From Actinomycetota bacterium (GTDB taxonomy: Bacteria; Actinomycetota; Acidimicrobiia; Acidimicrobiales; Ilumatobacteraceae): a DNA stretch of 55,796 nt. The notes beneath the pieces are model-generated. The model was not told where the DNA came from. It did not search any database and saw nothing but the letters and a program-made list of their open reading frames with translations. This document shows, piece by piece, positions 16,340 to 24,545 of this stretch; the first letter of the stretch is position 1; each line of letters opens with the position of its first letter. The stretch lies in NCBI GenBank assembly GCA_009702755.1, contig WLHL01000006.1:1-55796 (forward strand). The letters run 5' to 3'. The position numbers and the translations under genes were made by a program.

Positions 16340-17182
16340 ATGTCCGATTCCCGCACACTCGCCTCGCGTTTAGGCCATCCAGATGATGCTCGATTAGTCA
16401 TCATCTCATGCGACGATCTCGGCTCATGCCACGGTGCAACAGTGGGCGTGTACCAAGCCATTCGAGAAGGACTCGCAACCTGTGCATCAATCATGATGCC
16501 TGCACCATGGGCTCGCTTTGCAGCAGATGAATACCGCAACGAGGACATCGGCGTGCACCTCACACTGAACGCAGAACACCCGTCGTATCGTTGGGGTCCA
16601 CTCACACATGCACCCACTCTTTTGTCGGGCGAGGGTGGTTTCCCGCGTTCCGTTGATGACTTGTGGGAGCACGCCGATTCGTCTGAAGTCCTCCGCGAAT
16701 GTCGTGCACAGATTGAGCGCGCAATTGCCTGGGGCATTGATGTCACGCACCTCGCACCGCATCTCACATCGATCACGTTGCGACCAGAGTTTTTCGATGT
16801 GTATCTCGAACTTGCATACGAGTTCAAGTTGCCGATTCGCTTACCGTCAACAATCACTGCAGAAGCTGCGGGTTTCCCTTTCCGTCAGCTCGCTGCGGAC
16901 GAAGGCATTGTTTTCCCCGATCACTTTGATCACGACTGGCGCACCGGCAGCCGTGAACGCGTGTTTGCAGCACTTGCCGACCTGCAACCTGGCGTCACCG
17001 AGATTCATGTGCAGCCCGCCATTGACACTCCCGAAGTGCGTGCACTCGGTGGAGTTGCCGAAGGCTGGATTGACGACCTTGCGCTTGTGACAACCAATCA
17101 AGAACTACGCACAGCAGTTTCTGATAGTGGCGCAATCCTCATTGGCTATCGCGAACTACGCGATGCAATGCGCGCTGGCTGA
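16340..17182 (+). CDS. YdjC/ChbG-family carbohydrate deacetylase-like protein
   Basis: This 280-residue protein shows the YdjC family landmarks: the metal-binding aspartates in ISCDDLG, the HLTLN strand and a His-rich turn in VTHLAPHLT. Family members remove acetyl groups from acetylated sugars such as chitooligosaccharides, using a divalent metal. No signal peptide is seen, so the substrate would be cytoplasmic. The neighbour on the opposite strand is the mycothiol amidase Mca, another amide-cleaving deacetylase-type enzyme, but no link is proven. The exact substrate is unknown. Confidence 0.85.
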   Translation: MSDSRTLASRLGHPDDARLVIISCDDLGSCHGATVGVYQAIREGLATCASIMMPAPWARFAADEYRNEDIGVHLTLNAEHPSYRWGPLTHAPTLLSGEGGFPRSVDDLWEHADSSEVLRECRAQIERAIAWGIDVTHLAPHLTSITLRPEFFDVYLELAYEFKLPIRLPSTITAEAAGFPFRQLAADEGIVFPDHFDHDWRTGSRERVFAALADLQPGVTEIHVQPAIDTPEVRALGGVAEGWIDDLALVTTNQELRTAVSDSGAILIGYRELRDAMRAG

Positions 17183-17209
17183 TCGCAACTGAATCGGCTG
17201 CACCGTCAA

Positions 17210-18154
17210 CTACGAGTTGACAGAGACGTGCTCACGCACAGCAAAGAACAAATCAGTTTCCTGCATGCCTTCGGGAAGTGGCGCATAGATGCTCTTTGCA
17301 AGAATCCAGTCTTCCCACGGGTAGACCTTGGCCAATTCGTCATCGTCGAGACCAAACCACCACTTTGACGTTGGATCAATTTGGGTTGCATGAGCAAGCA
17401 GCGACTCAGTACGAGCACGCAAGTACTTGCCAATCTCAAGACGAGTGGTGATGCGATGATCTTGAGACGGACGCGCGAGCCACTTTTCATCAAAGGGAGA
17501 TTCACCGAACTTCAGCAACAATGCTTCATGCACTGCAGTAATTCGTTCTTTGGCCCACAACGTGTAGTACATCTTTGACACTTGCCAAGGTGCGCCGAGT
17601 TCTGGATACCACGTGGGATCACCTGCGCGCTCGAACGCCAAGAGGCTGATGTCGTGCACTCGCAGATGATCGGGGTGTGGGTATCCGGCTTGATCGTCGT
17701 TGTATGTCAGGACGACTTGCGGCTTCTCTGCACGAATCAGCGCAACAAGGCGGCCGGTGGCTTCATCAATGTCGGCCATGTGAAAGCAATCAGGATGCTT
17801 GTTGGGTTCTGACCCTGCCATGCCAGAGTCGCGGTAACCCAGCATGTGCACCGCACTGAATCCAATCGCTTCTGTCGACCGTCTCAGTTCATCAGGACGT
17901 AGGCGCGCAATAATCGCGCGCTCTTCTTCCGGAGTCGCGCCATGGAACGGTTGACCAGGCTCACGCAAAGCGGGATTCTGCAAATCACCCTCTTCGCCAC
18001 CAGTGCAGCACACCAGAACTGTGCGCACACCTTCAGCAAAGTATCGAGCCACTGTTGGTGCACCCTTCGATGCCTCATCATCAGGATGTGCATGAATGGT
18101 CATCAAGCACAATGGTTCTCCAGTTGAAGACAAAGGCTGCGTCGGCATCTTCAT
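17210..18154 (-). CDS. mca: Mycothiol S-conjugate amidase (PIG-L/LmbE fold)
   Basis: This 314-residue protein has the zinc site HAHPDDE near residue 21 and the later YPHPDH histidines, plus the long C-terminal part (KWWFGLDDDE, YPWEDW) typical of Mca rather than the shorter MshB. Mca cleaves mycothiol S-conjugates to a mercapturic acid and GlcN-Ins, exporting electrophilic poisons. Its presence implies the organism makes mycothiol. A TATCCT hexamer lies 7 bases before the second in-frame ATG (18148), so the true start may be 18148, two codons later. Confidence 0.9.
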   Translation of the reverse strand: MKMPTQPLSSTGEPLCLMTIHAHPDDEASKGAPTVARYFAEGVRTVLVCCTGGEEGDLQNPALREPGQPFHGATPEEERAIIARLRPDELRRSTEAIGFSAVHMLGYRDSGMAGSEPNKHPDCFHMADIDEATGRLVALIRAEKPQVVLTYNDDQAGYPHPDHLRVHDISLLAFERAGDPTWYPELGAPWQVSKMYYTLWAKERITAVHEALLLKFGESPFDEKWLARPSQDHRITTRLEIGKYLRARTESLLAHATQIDPTSKWWFGLDDDELAKVYPWEDWILAKSIYAPLPEGMQETDLFFAVREHVSVNS

Positions 18155-18155
18155 C

Positions 18156-18161
18156 AGGATA
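18156..18161 (-). promoter_or_regulatory. Putative -10 element (TATCCT) of mca
   Basis: On the minus strand TATCCT ends 7 bases before ATG 18148. If it is real, translation of mca begins at 18148 on a leaderless mRNA. Confidence 0.4.
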
Positions 18162-18195
18162 GTGAGGCCAACCCACGGACAACCGATGCACTGAA

Positions 18196-18201
18196 TAGAG
18201 T
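18196..18201 (+). promoter_or_regulatory. Putative -10 element (TAGAGT) of the PEBP-like gene
   Basis: TAGAGT lies 7 bases before ATG 18209, with no ribosome binding site in between. Confidence 0.4.
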
Positions 18202-18208
18202 CACACCA

Positions 18209-18814
18209 ATGAGTTCTCTGCGTTCCACCATCGCTATCGCCGTATGCGCTGCCGTTGCCCTCGTTTCGTGTTCAACCGATGGTCGAACAATGCAAGAACC
18301 GACTCCCAACCAAATTGCTGCCATCAGCCCCGGCACCACCATCCCTCCCGAAGGCGATGCTGTCATTGAACAGACTGCCCCCCTGACCTTGACTGCTCCG
18401 TGGGCAAGCGGTACCGCACTCGACCCGCGCTATTCATGCGATGGAGAGGCGTTCTCGCCTTCTCTTGCCTGGTCTTCAGCACCCCCCGAGACAAAGGCAT
18501 TCGGCATCGCGTTGACCGACAGAGATCGACCCGACTACGTCCACTGGGTCATCACCAATATCGATCCCACCGTGACAACCATCTTGGAGAATACGAATCC
18601 AGCTGGCGCCTTCGTGGCCGAGAACAGCGAAAAGAAACGCGGGTACGCAGCGCCATGCCCACCGGCTGGTTCAACACACTCGTACGGCATCACCCTGTAC
18701 GCACTCAGTGCACTCGTTGACACACAGAAGTACTCGACTGCGCCAAGCATCATCGAGCAGATGAACGCTGTGGTCCTCGAAGTCGGCACGAACGACTTCA
18801 CCTACTCTCGGTAG
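18209..18814 (+). CDS. YbhB/YbcL (PEBP/RKIP)-like lipoprotein
   Basis: This 201-residue protein has a signal peptide with lipobox LVSC at about residue 21, a Pro/Thr-rich linker and a phosphatidylethanolamine-binding-protein fold. PEBP motifs are visible as YSCDGEAFSPSLAW, the ligand-pocket DRPDYVHWV and a Gly-rich PPAGSTHSYG. It is therefore an exported, lipid-anchored member of the bacterial YbhB group, whose ligand and role are largely unknown. It lies between mca (divergent) and the GGDEF/EAL gene. Confidence 0.88.
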   Translation: MSSLRSTIAIAVCAAVALVSCSTDGRTMQEPTPNQIAAISPGTTIPPEGDAVIEQTAPLTLTAPWASGTALDPRYSCDGEAFSPSLAWSSAPPETKAFGIALTDRDRPDYVHWVITNIDPTVTTILENTNPAGAFVAENSEKKRGYAAPCPPAGSTHSYGITLYALSALVDTQKYSTAPSIIEQMNAVVLEVGTNDFTYSR

Positions 18815-18909
18815 TTGACAACCACACTGAGGAGTTAGTCCACCGCAGAGGGCGTTTAATCTGTGAGAATACAGATATCGATGCAACGACTGCTGCCCTG
18901 CCGATTGGC

Positions 18910-20952
18910 GTGTTTGAGACCGACACCAATTGTCGACTTCTCACTGCCAATGAAGCATTCCGATCATTAGTTCTGAACGGCGCACCACTCGTTGTCGGAA
19001 CCGCACCGTGGACAAATGCATTGCCGCACGAACGAACAGAGTGCGAACGTCGATGGGTTGACTTTCGAACAAACGGTGGAATATTCGCTGTTGAGTTCCG
19101 TATCGGCCGCGCAACAGGCGAAGCAGTGTGGATTCAAATCTCAACCCAACCAGTCATCATCGACAACATCGTGACTGGGTATGTCGGCACCGCAATTGAC
19201 TGCACGTCTCTCGTCACGCAACGCCAACTCTCTGACCAACTTGTTGGCCTCCTCGATGTGTCTGGCGATGCAGTCATTGTTTTTGATCGCGTCGGAGAAC
19301 TTGCTTTTGCAAACGACACAGCACGCACTCTGATTGGCGTGACTGACCCAGGTGCAGGTCATGGCGACGTTGCTGCTCGCGCATTTATGCAAGCAGTGCG
19401 CGACCAACTTCCACGAGTGCTTCTCGATGCCGCACCTCCAGCAGGATCACCAAACCGATGGGAAGGCGAAATTGGTTTCCGCTCCCCTGACGGAATTGCG
19501 CGCATTCTCGAAGTCGTTGTTCAAGTTGTTCGTGATGCCGATGGCAGTGTGCACCATTGGGCCACCATTACCCGCGACATCACAGAAGAACGCCAGACAC
19601 AATCAGAACTTGCTCGCCAAGCAACTCATGATGCACTCACCGGCTTACCGAACAGGGTGCTTTTTGTTCGCAAGACAACCGAGGCATTAGAGCGCAGTCG
19701 CACAACCCACGCCACCGTTGCTGTTCTTTTCATTGACCTCGACAAACTCAAACACGTCAACGACACAATTGGTCATGCCGTTGGCGACCAGCTCATCGTG
19801 TCCGTCTCACGACGACTTGCTGCAGCTACTCGTCCGAGTGATCTCGTGGCACGAATCAGTGGCGATGAATTCGTCGTGTTGTGCGAAGGACTACTCGACG
19901 AGCAGGTAGCACTTGATGTCGCCGAGCGAATTCGCACCTCCATCACAGGGCCATTGGTTCTACAGGGTGTTGAGATTGAAGCGGGTGCAAGTGTCGGTGT
20001 TGCAATGTCAACGCCAGAACTCCTTGCAACTGAATCCGCTGCTGATGCAGCCGTCACACTGCTTCGATCAGCTGACACTGCGATGTATCGCGCAAAACAA
20101 CGCGGTCGCGGCCGCTCAGAGCTCTACAGCGAAGAAATGCGTACAGCAGCCCGGGAGCGCTTGCAGTTGTCTTCTGAATTAGAACAAGCCCTTGCTGCAA
20201 ATCAGTTCAGCGTTCTGTTCCAGCCCATCGAATCAGCACACACTGGCAGAGTTGTTGCAGCAGAAGCTCTCTTGCGATGGAACCATCCCACACGCGGTCT
20301 CCTCGCCCCTGCAGCATTCCTTGACCTTGCCGATGAATCAGGACTCATCGCCCCGATTGGCGACTGGGTGTTGGAGCAAGGCGCACACACCGTTGCACAA
20401 TGGATTAACGATGGCATCGTCGACCGGTCCATGTCGATTCATGTCAATGCATCACGTCGCCAACTCTCTGACATCACATTTGTTGATCGTGCACTGACAA
20501 TTCTGCGCAACAATGGCCTCGAAGGTTCTCAACTTGTTTTTGAGACATCGGAAGCAAACCTGGTGGAGAACAACCCTTCTGTTCTGCGTACTGTCACAGC
20601 ACTCAAGCGCCAAGGTGTGCGCATTGCTGTCGATGACTTTGGTTCGGGATACTCATCGCTCGCATCGCTGCGCACATTCCCCGCAGACCTTCTCAAACTC
20701 GATGGCACCTTGGTGCGCGATGTCGGACGTACCGACGGCGGCGATGACCCCATGGTGCGTTCACTCATTCAGTTGGCGCACTCTCTTAACTTGTTGGTGT
20801 GTGCCGAATGGGTCACCACGGAAGATCATGTACAGCGCTTGAAGGTCTTGGGTTGCGATCTCTTGCAGGGCAACCGCATTGGCGAGCCCATCAACTCCAC
20901 TGAGTTTTCCGAAAAACTTCGTCGTCGAGTTAGCCAACAGCAGGAGCAGTAG
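18910..20952 (+). CDS. PAS-GGDEF-EAL cyclic-di-GMP signalling protein
   Basis: The 680-residue frame from GTG 18910 has two PAS-like segments (about 1-110 and 110-235), a GGDEF domain with RPSDLVARISGDEF (RxxD inhibitory site plus SGDEF active site, about 315-320) and a C-terminal EAL domain with EALLRW. In the EAL domain DDFGSGYSSL is intact, but the usual EGVE loop is EWVT and QGY is QGN, so phosphodiesterase activity may be altered. The PAS sequence seems to begin before the GTG (ALPIG reads in frame), yet no ATG, GTG or TTG exists upstream before a stop at 18718. The 3' end overlaps the convergent LCP gene by 23 bases. Confidence 0.88.
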   Translation: MFETDTNCRLLTANEAFRSLVLNGAPLVVGTAPWTNALPHERTECERRWVDFRTNGGIFAVEFRIGRATGEAVWIQISTQPVIIDNIVTGYVGTAIDCTSLVTQRQLSDQLVGLLDVSGDAVIVFDRVGELAFANDTARTLIGVTDPGAGHGDVAARAFMQAVRDQLPRVLLDAAPPAGSPNRWEGEIGFRSPDGIARILEVVVQVVRDADGSVHHWATITRDITEERQTQSELARQATHDALTGLPNRVLFVRKTTEALERSRTTHATVAVLFIDLDKLKHVNDTIGHAVGDQLIVSVSRRLAAATRPSDLVARISGDEFVVLCEGLLDEQVALDVAERIRTSITGPLVLQGVEIEAGASVGVAMSTPELLATESAADAAVTLLRSADTAMYRAKQRGRGRSELYSEEMRTAARERLQLSSELEQALAANQFSVLFQPIESAHTGRVVAAEALLRWNHPTRGLLAPAAFLDLADESGLIAPIGDWVLEQGAHTVAQWINDGIVDRSMSIHVNASRRQLSDITFVDRALTILRNNGLEGSQLVFETSEANLVENNPSVLRTVTALKRQGVRIAVDDFGSGYSSLASLRTFPADLLKLDGTLVRDVGRTDGGDDPMVRSLIQLAHSLNLLVCAEWVTTEDHVQRLKVLGCDLLQGNRIGEPINSTEFSEKLRRRVSQQQEQ

Positions 20953-21940
20953 CGAGACCTGCAAAGAACGCGAGCAGCGGTTGCGCATCGTTATTCAAAG
21001 TGAATGTGAAAGACCCTGTCGACATATCACTATCAACAGGCAGTGTGAACGACTGAGATGTGCCATCGCCCATCGGCCGCAACTTGCGACCGAGATCAAT
21101 CAGGTCGAGTCCTTCATTCACCGAAACGGCAGAAGCAAATGCGGTTAGTACTTTGCTTGTCTCCATCGGATTGCGCGCGAGAAACAAAGCCGTGTCTTTG
21201 GCCAGCATTGACATGAATGCACGCTGACGATTTCCGCGACCAACGTCACCGGTTGGTTCAAGCTTCCACCGACCATCAACCTTTTCTTCCAGATGACGGG
21301 CTCGCGCATATCGCAATGCATCGGCACCCGACTGAAGTTTGCATGCCTTACGTCCGATATAGAAACCCGTGTACTTGTCACGTGACGCTCTCGGCACACA
21401 GATGCGGACACCACCAATGGCATCAACTATTTCCTTAAACCCCGAAAAGTTCACCTCAACATAGTGATGAATCGGAATGTTCAAGGCACGTTGCACAGTC
21501 CGCACCAAAACATCTGGGCCTCGTTGATATGCCGAGTTGATTTTCTTGTAGGTGTTGGAGTCACCCATTCGTGCCCACAAGTCGCGCGGGATGGACATCG
21601 TTGCAACGCTGGAATCTTTCGTATTCACATGAACAACGATCAAAGTGTCAGAGCGTTGGCCGGGGCTTGTCGCTTCGCTTCCCACAACGGCAAAGTCTTC
21701 GTCACCCTCTGTGGCGCTTGCACGCGAGTCAGACCCAACAAGCAAATAGTTTTCGAAACCGTCAGATGCCGGAGACAACACAGGAGTGACAACAGAAACT
21801 CGACCGACTTGATCCATCTGTGAATTTGTTGCCCGAACGATTCCTAAAGCGCCCGCAAGGCTGGTGACTAATGCAATGGAAACAACAAGCATCCAACGGG
21901 GTGCACCCGTGACGCGAGAAATTCCTTGGTCTACCAGCAC
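20930..21940 (-). CDS. LytR-CpsA-Psr (LCP) family protein
   Basis: From GTG 21940 the protein has 336 residues: a short cytoplasmic N-terminus, one membrane helix (WMLVVSIALVTSLAGALGIV) and an extracytoplasmic LCP domain with MSIPRDLWARM, the KINSAY segment and the DAIGGVRI strand. LCP enzymes transfer polyprenyl-phosphate-linked glycopolymers to peptidoglycan; in actinobacteria they attach arabinogalactan. That fits the Glf/GlfT genes elsewhere in the window. An ATG at 21985 would overlap birA by 32 bases and give an unlikely N-terminus, so GTG 21940 is preferred. Confidence 0.88.
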   Translation of the reverse strand: MLVDQGISRVTGAPRWMLVVSIALVTSLAGALGIVRATNSQMDQVGRVSVVTPVLSPASDGFENYLLVGSDSRASATEGDEDFAVVGSEATSPGQRSDTLIVVHVNTKDSSVATMSIPRDLWARMGDSNTYKKINSAYQRGPDVLVRTVQRALNIPIHHYVEVNFSGFKEIVDAIGGVRICVPRASRDKYTGFYIGRKACKLQSGADALRYARARHLEEKVDGRWKLEPTGDVGRGNRQRAFMSMLAKDTALFLARNPMETSKVLTAFASAVSVNEGLDLIDLGRKLRPMGDGTSQSFTLPVDSDMSTGSFTFTLNNDAQPLLAFFAGLATAPAVG

Positions 21941-21953
21941 ATCTCTACGGTAC

Positions 21954-22700
21954 TCAGTCCGATGCAGGGCGAAGATGCACCACATCTGCCGTATCGATGC
22001 GATGCGTCACCGCGCAATCATCGAGAACAACAAGTCGTCCATCAAGTTCAACGCTCATTGCTCGACCAACGATGTCTTCACCAGTGGGCATCTCCACCCG
22101 AACACGAGAACCAATCGTCGCAAGTTGTGAAACATACTCCGCATTCATTTCTTCATCAGTCAATGCCAACAGGCGATCAATCTCAGGCAGCATCGCTCTC
22201 AAGAACTCATCGGGTGTGATCTCACGCGACCATCCACTGGAAGCAAGTGACGCAGCGTCGGGTGGTGCCCATCCGAGGTTGCATCCGATACCCACCACCA
22301 CAAACGGGATCTTTCCGTCCGGACCCACGGGTGCGGCCTGAGCCAAAATGCCGGCCAATTTCTGAGTCCCGACCAAGATGTCGTTTGGCCACTTCAGAAC
22401 CGCCTGCACCCCACACCCTCGGGCCACCTGAGTAGCCGCCAGAGCCACGACTTGAGTAAGAACGTGCAATCGGGAGGGAACCTCTCGAAACAGCAGCGAG
22501 ACAAGCAAATTGACCCCTCTGGGGGCTTCCCAGGTCCGATCCAGCCGTCCACGGCCTGCCGACTGGTAATCCGCCCGCAGAACTGTCCTGTCCGGGGCCC
22601 CCGCAGCCCCCTGAGCCAGCAGGTCGGCATTCGTACTGCCCGTCTCTGTAACGGATGTGACATGCCAATGTCCGGATTGGTTCGCATTGAGGTGGTCCAT
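21954..22700 (-). CDS. birA: Biotin--[acetyl-CoA-carboxylase] ligase
   Basis: This 248-residue biotin protein ligase has the adenylate-binding GRGR loop (SAGRGRLDRTW), the catalytic lysine segment KWPNDILV and the C-terminal SH3-like domain. No N-terminal DNA-binding domain precedes the catalytic core, so it is a class I, non-repressor ligase. It activates biotin with ATP and transfers it to a carrier lysine. The divergent neighbour, 19 bases away, encodes a BCCP-containing carboxylase subunit that is very probably its substrate. A leaderless -10 (TAGTTT) precedes the ATG by 6 bases. Confidence 0.95.
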   Translation of the reverse strand: MDHLNANQSGHWHVTSVTETGSTNADLLAQGAAGAPDRTVLRADYQSAGRGRLDRTWEAPRGVNLLVSLLFREVPSRLHVLTQVVALAATQVARGCGVQAVLKWPNDILVGTQKLAGILAQAAPVGPDGKIPFVVVGIGCNLGWAPPDAASLASSGWSREITPDEFLRAMLPEIDRLLALTDEEMNAEYVSQLATIGSRVRVEMPTGEDIVGRAMSVELDGRLVVLDDCAVTHRIDTADVVHLRPASD

Positions 22701-22706
22701 CAGGGC

Positions 22707-22712
22707 AAACTA
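22707..22712 (-). promoter_or_regulatory. Putative -10 element (TAGTTT) of birA
   Basis: On the minus strand TAGTTT ends 6 bases before the birA ATG. It sits in the 19-base gap shared with the divergent carboxylase gene, so the two promoters must overlap. Confidence 0.45.
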
Positions 22713-22719
22713 GTCCCCT

Positions 22720-24483
22720 GTGCTGAAGAAAATCCTTATCGCCAATCGCGGCGAAATCGCTGTCCGTGTTATCCGTGCCGCTCGAGAGATGGGCATCGCC
22801 ACCGTGGCGGTCTATTCAGAGCTCGATCGCAACGCTCTCCATGTGCGTTTGGCTGATGAGGCATATGCACTCGGCGGCCAGACCGCAGCCGAGAGTTATC
22901 TCAATACCGAAGCAATCTTGAAGGCCATCAAGGACAGTGGCGCCGACGGCGTACACCCTGGCTATGGCTTCTTTAGCGAGAACCCCGACTTCGCTCGTGC
23001 AATCACCGCAATGGGTGTTGCCTTCATCGGACCACCACCAGAAGCAATTGACGAGATGGGCGACAAGGTCTCGAGCCGTAAAGCAGCACTTCGTGGCGGC
23101 GCACCTATCGTTCCTGGCACCACCGAGTTCTGTACTTCAGCACAAGAGATCATCGACTTTGGTCGAGAGTTCGGCTGGCCCGTTGCCATCAAGGCTGCCT
23201 TCGGTGGTGGCGGACGCGGCATGAAAGTCGTTCAGTCGGAAGCAGAAGTTCAAGAGGCAATGGATTCCGCACAGCGTGAAGCAAAGAACTTCTTTGGTCG
23301 CGATGAGATTTATGTTGAGCGCTACCTCACGTGGCCGCGCCACATTGAAGTGCAGTTGGTAGGCGACAAGCAGGGAAATGTCGTGTGGATTTCGACTCGC
23401 GACTGCTCCGCACAGCGTCGTCACCAGAAGCTTGTTGAAGAAGCTCCAGCACCAGGCCTGCCTGACGGTGTCGAAGAAGCAATGGGTGCTGCTGCTGTCA
23501 AGGCTGCAAAGGCCGTTGGCTACTACAACGCCGGCACTGTTGAATTCATCTACCAGGACGGCGACTTCTTCTTCCTCGAGATGAACACACGTCTCCAGGT
23601 AGAACACCCCGTTTCTGAAGTCATCACAGGCATCGATCTTGTTGAATGGCAAATTCGTGTTGCATCAGGTGAGTCTTTGCCAATGACGCAAGAAGAAGTT
23701 CGTGCTGCACAACGCGGCGCCGCAATTGAAATTCGCATCAATGCAGAGAACCCTGCTGGAGGAAAGTTCCTTCCCTCCCCTGGTCCGATTACCAAGCTTG
23801 TTGCACCTGATGGTTTCGGTGTTCGTTTCGACGGTGGCTATGAGTCAGGCGACGAGATCAGCCAGTACTACGACAACTTGGTCGGCAAAGTCATCGTGTG
23901 GGGCAAGGATCGCCCAACAGCGATTGCTCGCACCATTCGTGCATTGAAAGAAATGGTCGTTGAAGGCATCGCCACAACAATCCCCGCTGACATCGCAATC
24001 CTTGAGCATCCTGATTTCGCAGCAGTCACACACTCCACGAAGTGGGTGGAAGAGGTGCTTGATCTCTCCGGTATCGATGCAACACCAGTTGCACCCGCTG
24101 CAGATGGCGATGCACCACTCGTGCAGCGTCAGACCACAGTGGAAGTCAATGGACGCCGTTTCGATGTGAAGTTGTGGGTTCCTGAATCAGCAGGCGTGGC
24201 AGCAGCTGGTCCAGCAAAGAAGAAGACTGCTCGTGCAGCATCTGGCTCTGGCGGCGGTGCTGGTGGCGGCAGTGGACAGATTGCAGTACCAATGCAGGGA
24301 ACAATCGTGAAGGTCCTTGTCGAAGTGGGTCAAGCCGTTGAAGCAGGTCAGAGCGTTGTCGTTCTCGAAGCGATGAAGATGGAGAACCAAATCGAAGCCG
24401 ACAAGAGCGGCACCATCAAGGCCATCAACGTCAAGCCAGGAGACACCGTTGGTGCTGGCGACGTCGTTGTTGTCATCGAGTAA
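22720..24483 (+). CDS. Acetyl/propionyl-CoA carboxylase alpha subunit (biotin carboxylase + BCCP)
   Basis: This 587-residue protein fuses a biotin carboxylase (1 to about 450: ANRGEIAVR, GYGFFSEN, the ATP loop GGGGRGMK, DCSAQRRHQKL) to a C-terminal biotinyl domain through a Lys/Ala/Gly-rich linker. The biotin site is EAMKMEN with Lys553, 34 residues from the end, as usual. It matches actinobacterial AccA3-type subunits, which carboxylate acetyl- and propionyl-CoA with separate beta subunits not present here. The start is GTG 22720. The divergent birA encodes the enzyme that would biotinylate it, and an intrinsic terminator follows. Confidence 0.95.
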   Translation: MLKKILIANRGEIAVRVIRAAREMGIATVAVYSELDRNALHVRLADEAYALGGQTAAESYLNTEAILKAIKDSGADGVHPGYGFFSENPDFARAITAMGVAFIGPPPEAIDEMGDKVSSRKAALRGGAPIVPGTTEFCTSAQEIIDFGREFGWPVAIKAAFGGGGRGMKVVQSEAEVQEAMDSAQREAKNFFGRDEIYVERYLTWPRHIEVQLVGDKQGNVVWISTRDCSAQRRHQKLVEEAPAPGLPDGVEEAMGAAAVKAAKAVGYYNAGTVEFIYQDGDFFFLEMNTRLQVEHPVSEVITGIDLVEWQIRVASGESLPMTQEEVRAAQRGAAIEIRINAENPAGGKFLPSPGPITKLVAPDGFGVRFDGGYESGDEISQYYDNLVGKVIVWGKDRPTAIARTIRALKEMVVEGIATTIPADIAILEHPDFAAVTHSTKWVEEVLDLSGIDATPVAPAADGDAPLVQRQTTVEVNGRRFDVKLWVPESAGVAAAGPAKKKTARAASGSGGGAGGGSGQIAVPMQGTIVKVLVEVGQAVEAGQSVVVLEAMKMENQIEADKSGTIKAINVKPGDTVGAGDVVVVIE

Positions 24484-24501
24484 CAATTAGTTCTTAGAAC
24501 G

Positions 24502-24534
24502 AAAAAGCCGGCGGGGAAACTCGCCGGCTTTTTT
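24502..24534. terminator. Bidirectional intrinsic terminator
   Basis: A GC-rich stem, AAAAAGCCGGCG/CGCCGGCTTTTT, with an 8-base loop has an A-run on the left and a T-run on the right. It lies between the convergent carboxylase and LpdA-like genes and can terminate both. Confidence 0.92.
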
Positions 24535-24545
24535 ATTATGTCGAT

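Noticed and set aside
18855-18912. Frameshift in the GGDEF gene to explain the missing start (ATG 18881 in another frame)
   Set aside because: The +1 frame from 18881 gives no PAS-like sequence, so a frameshift is not supported.
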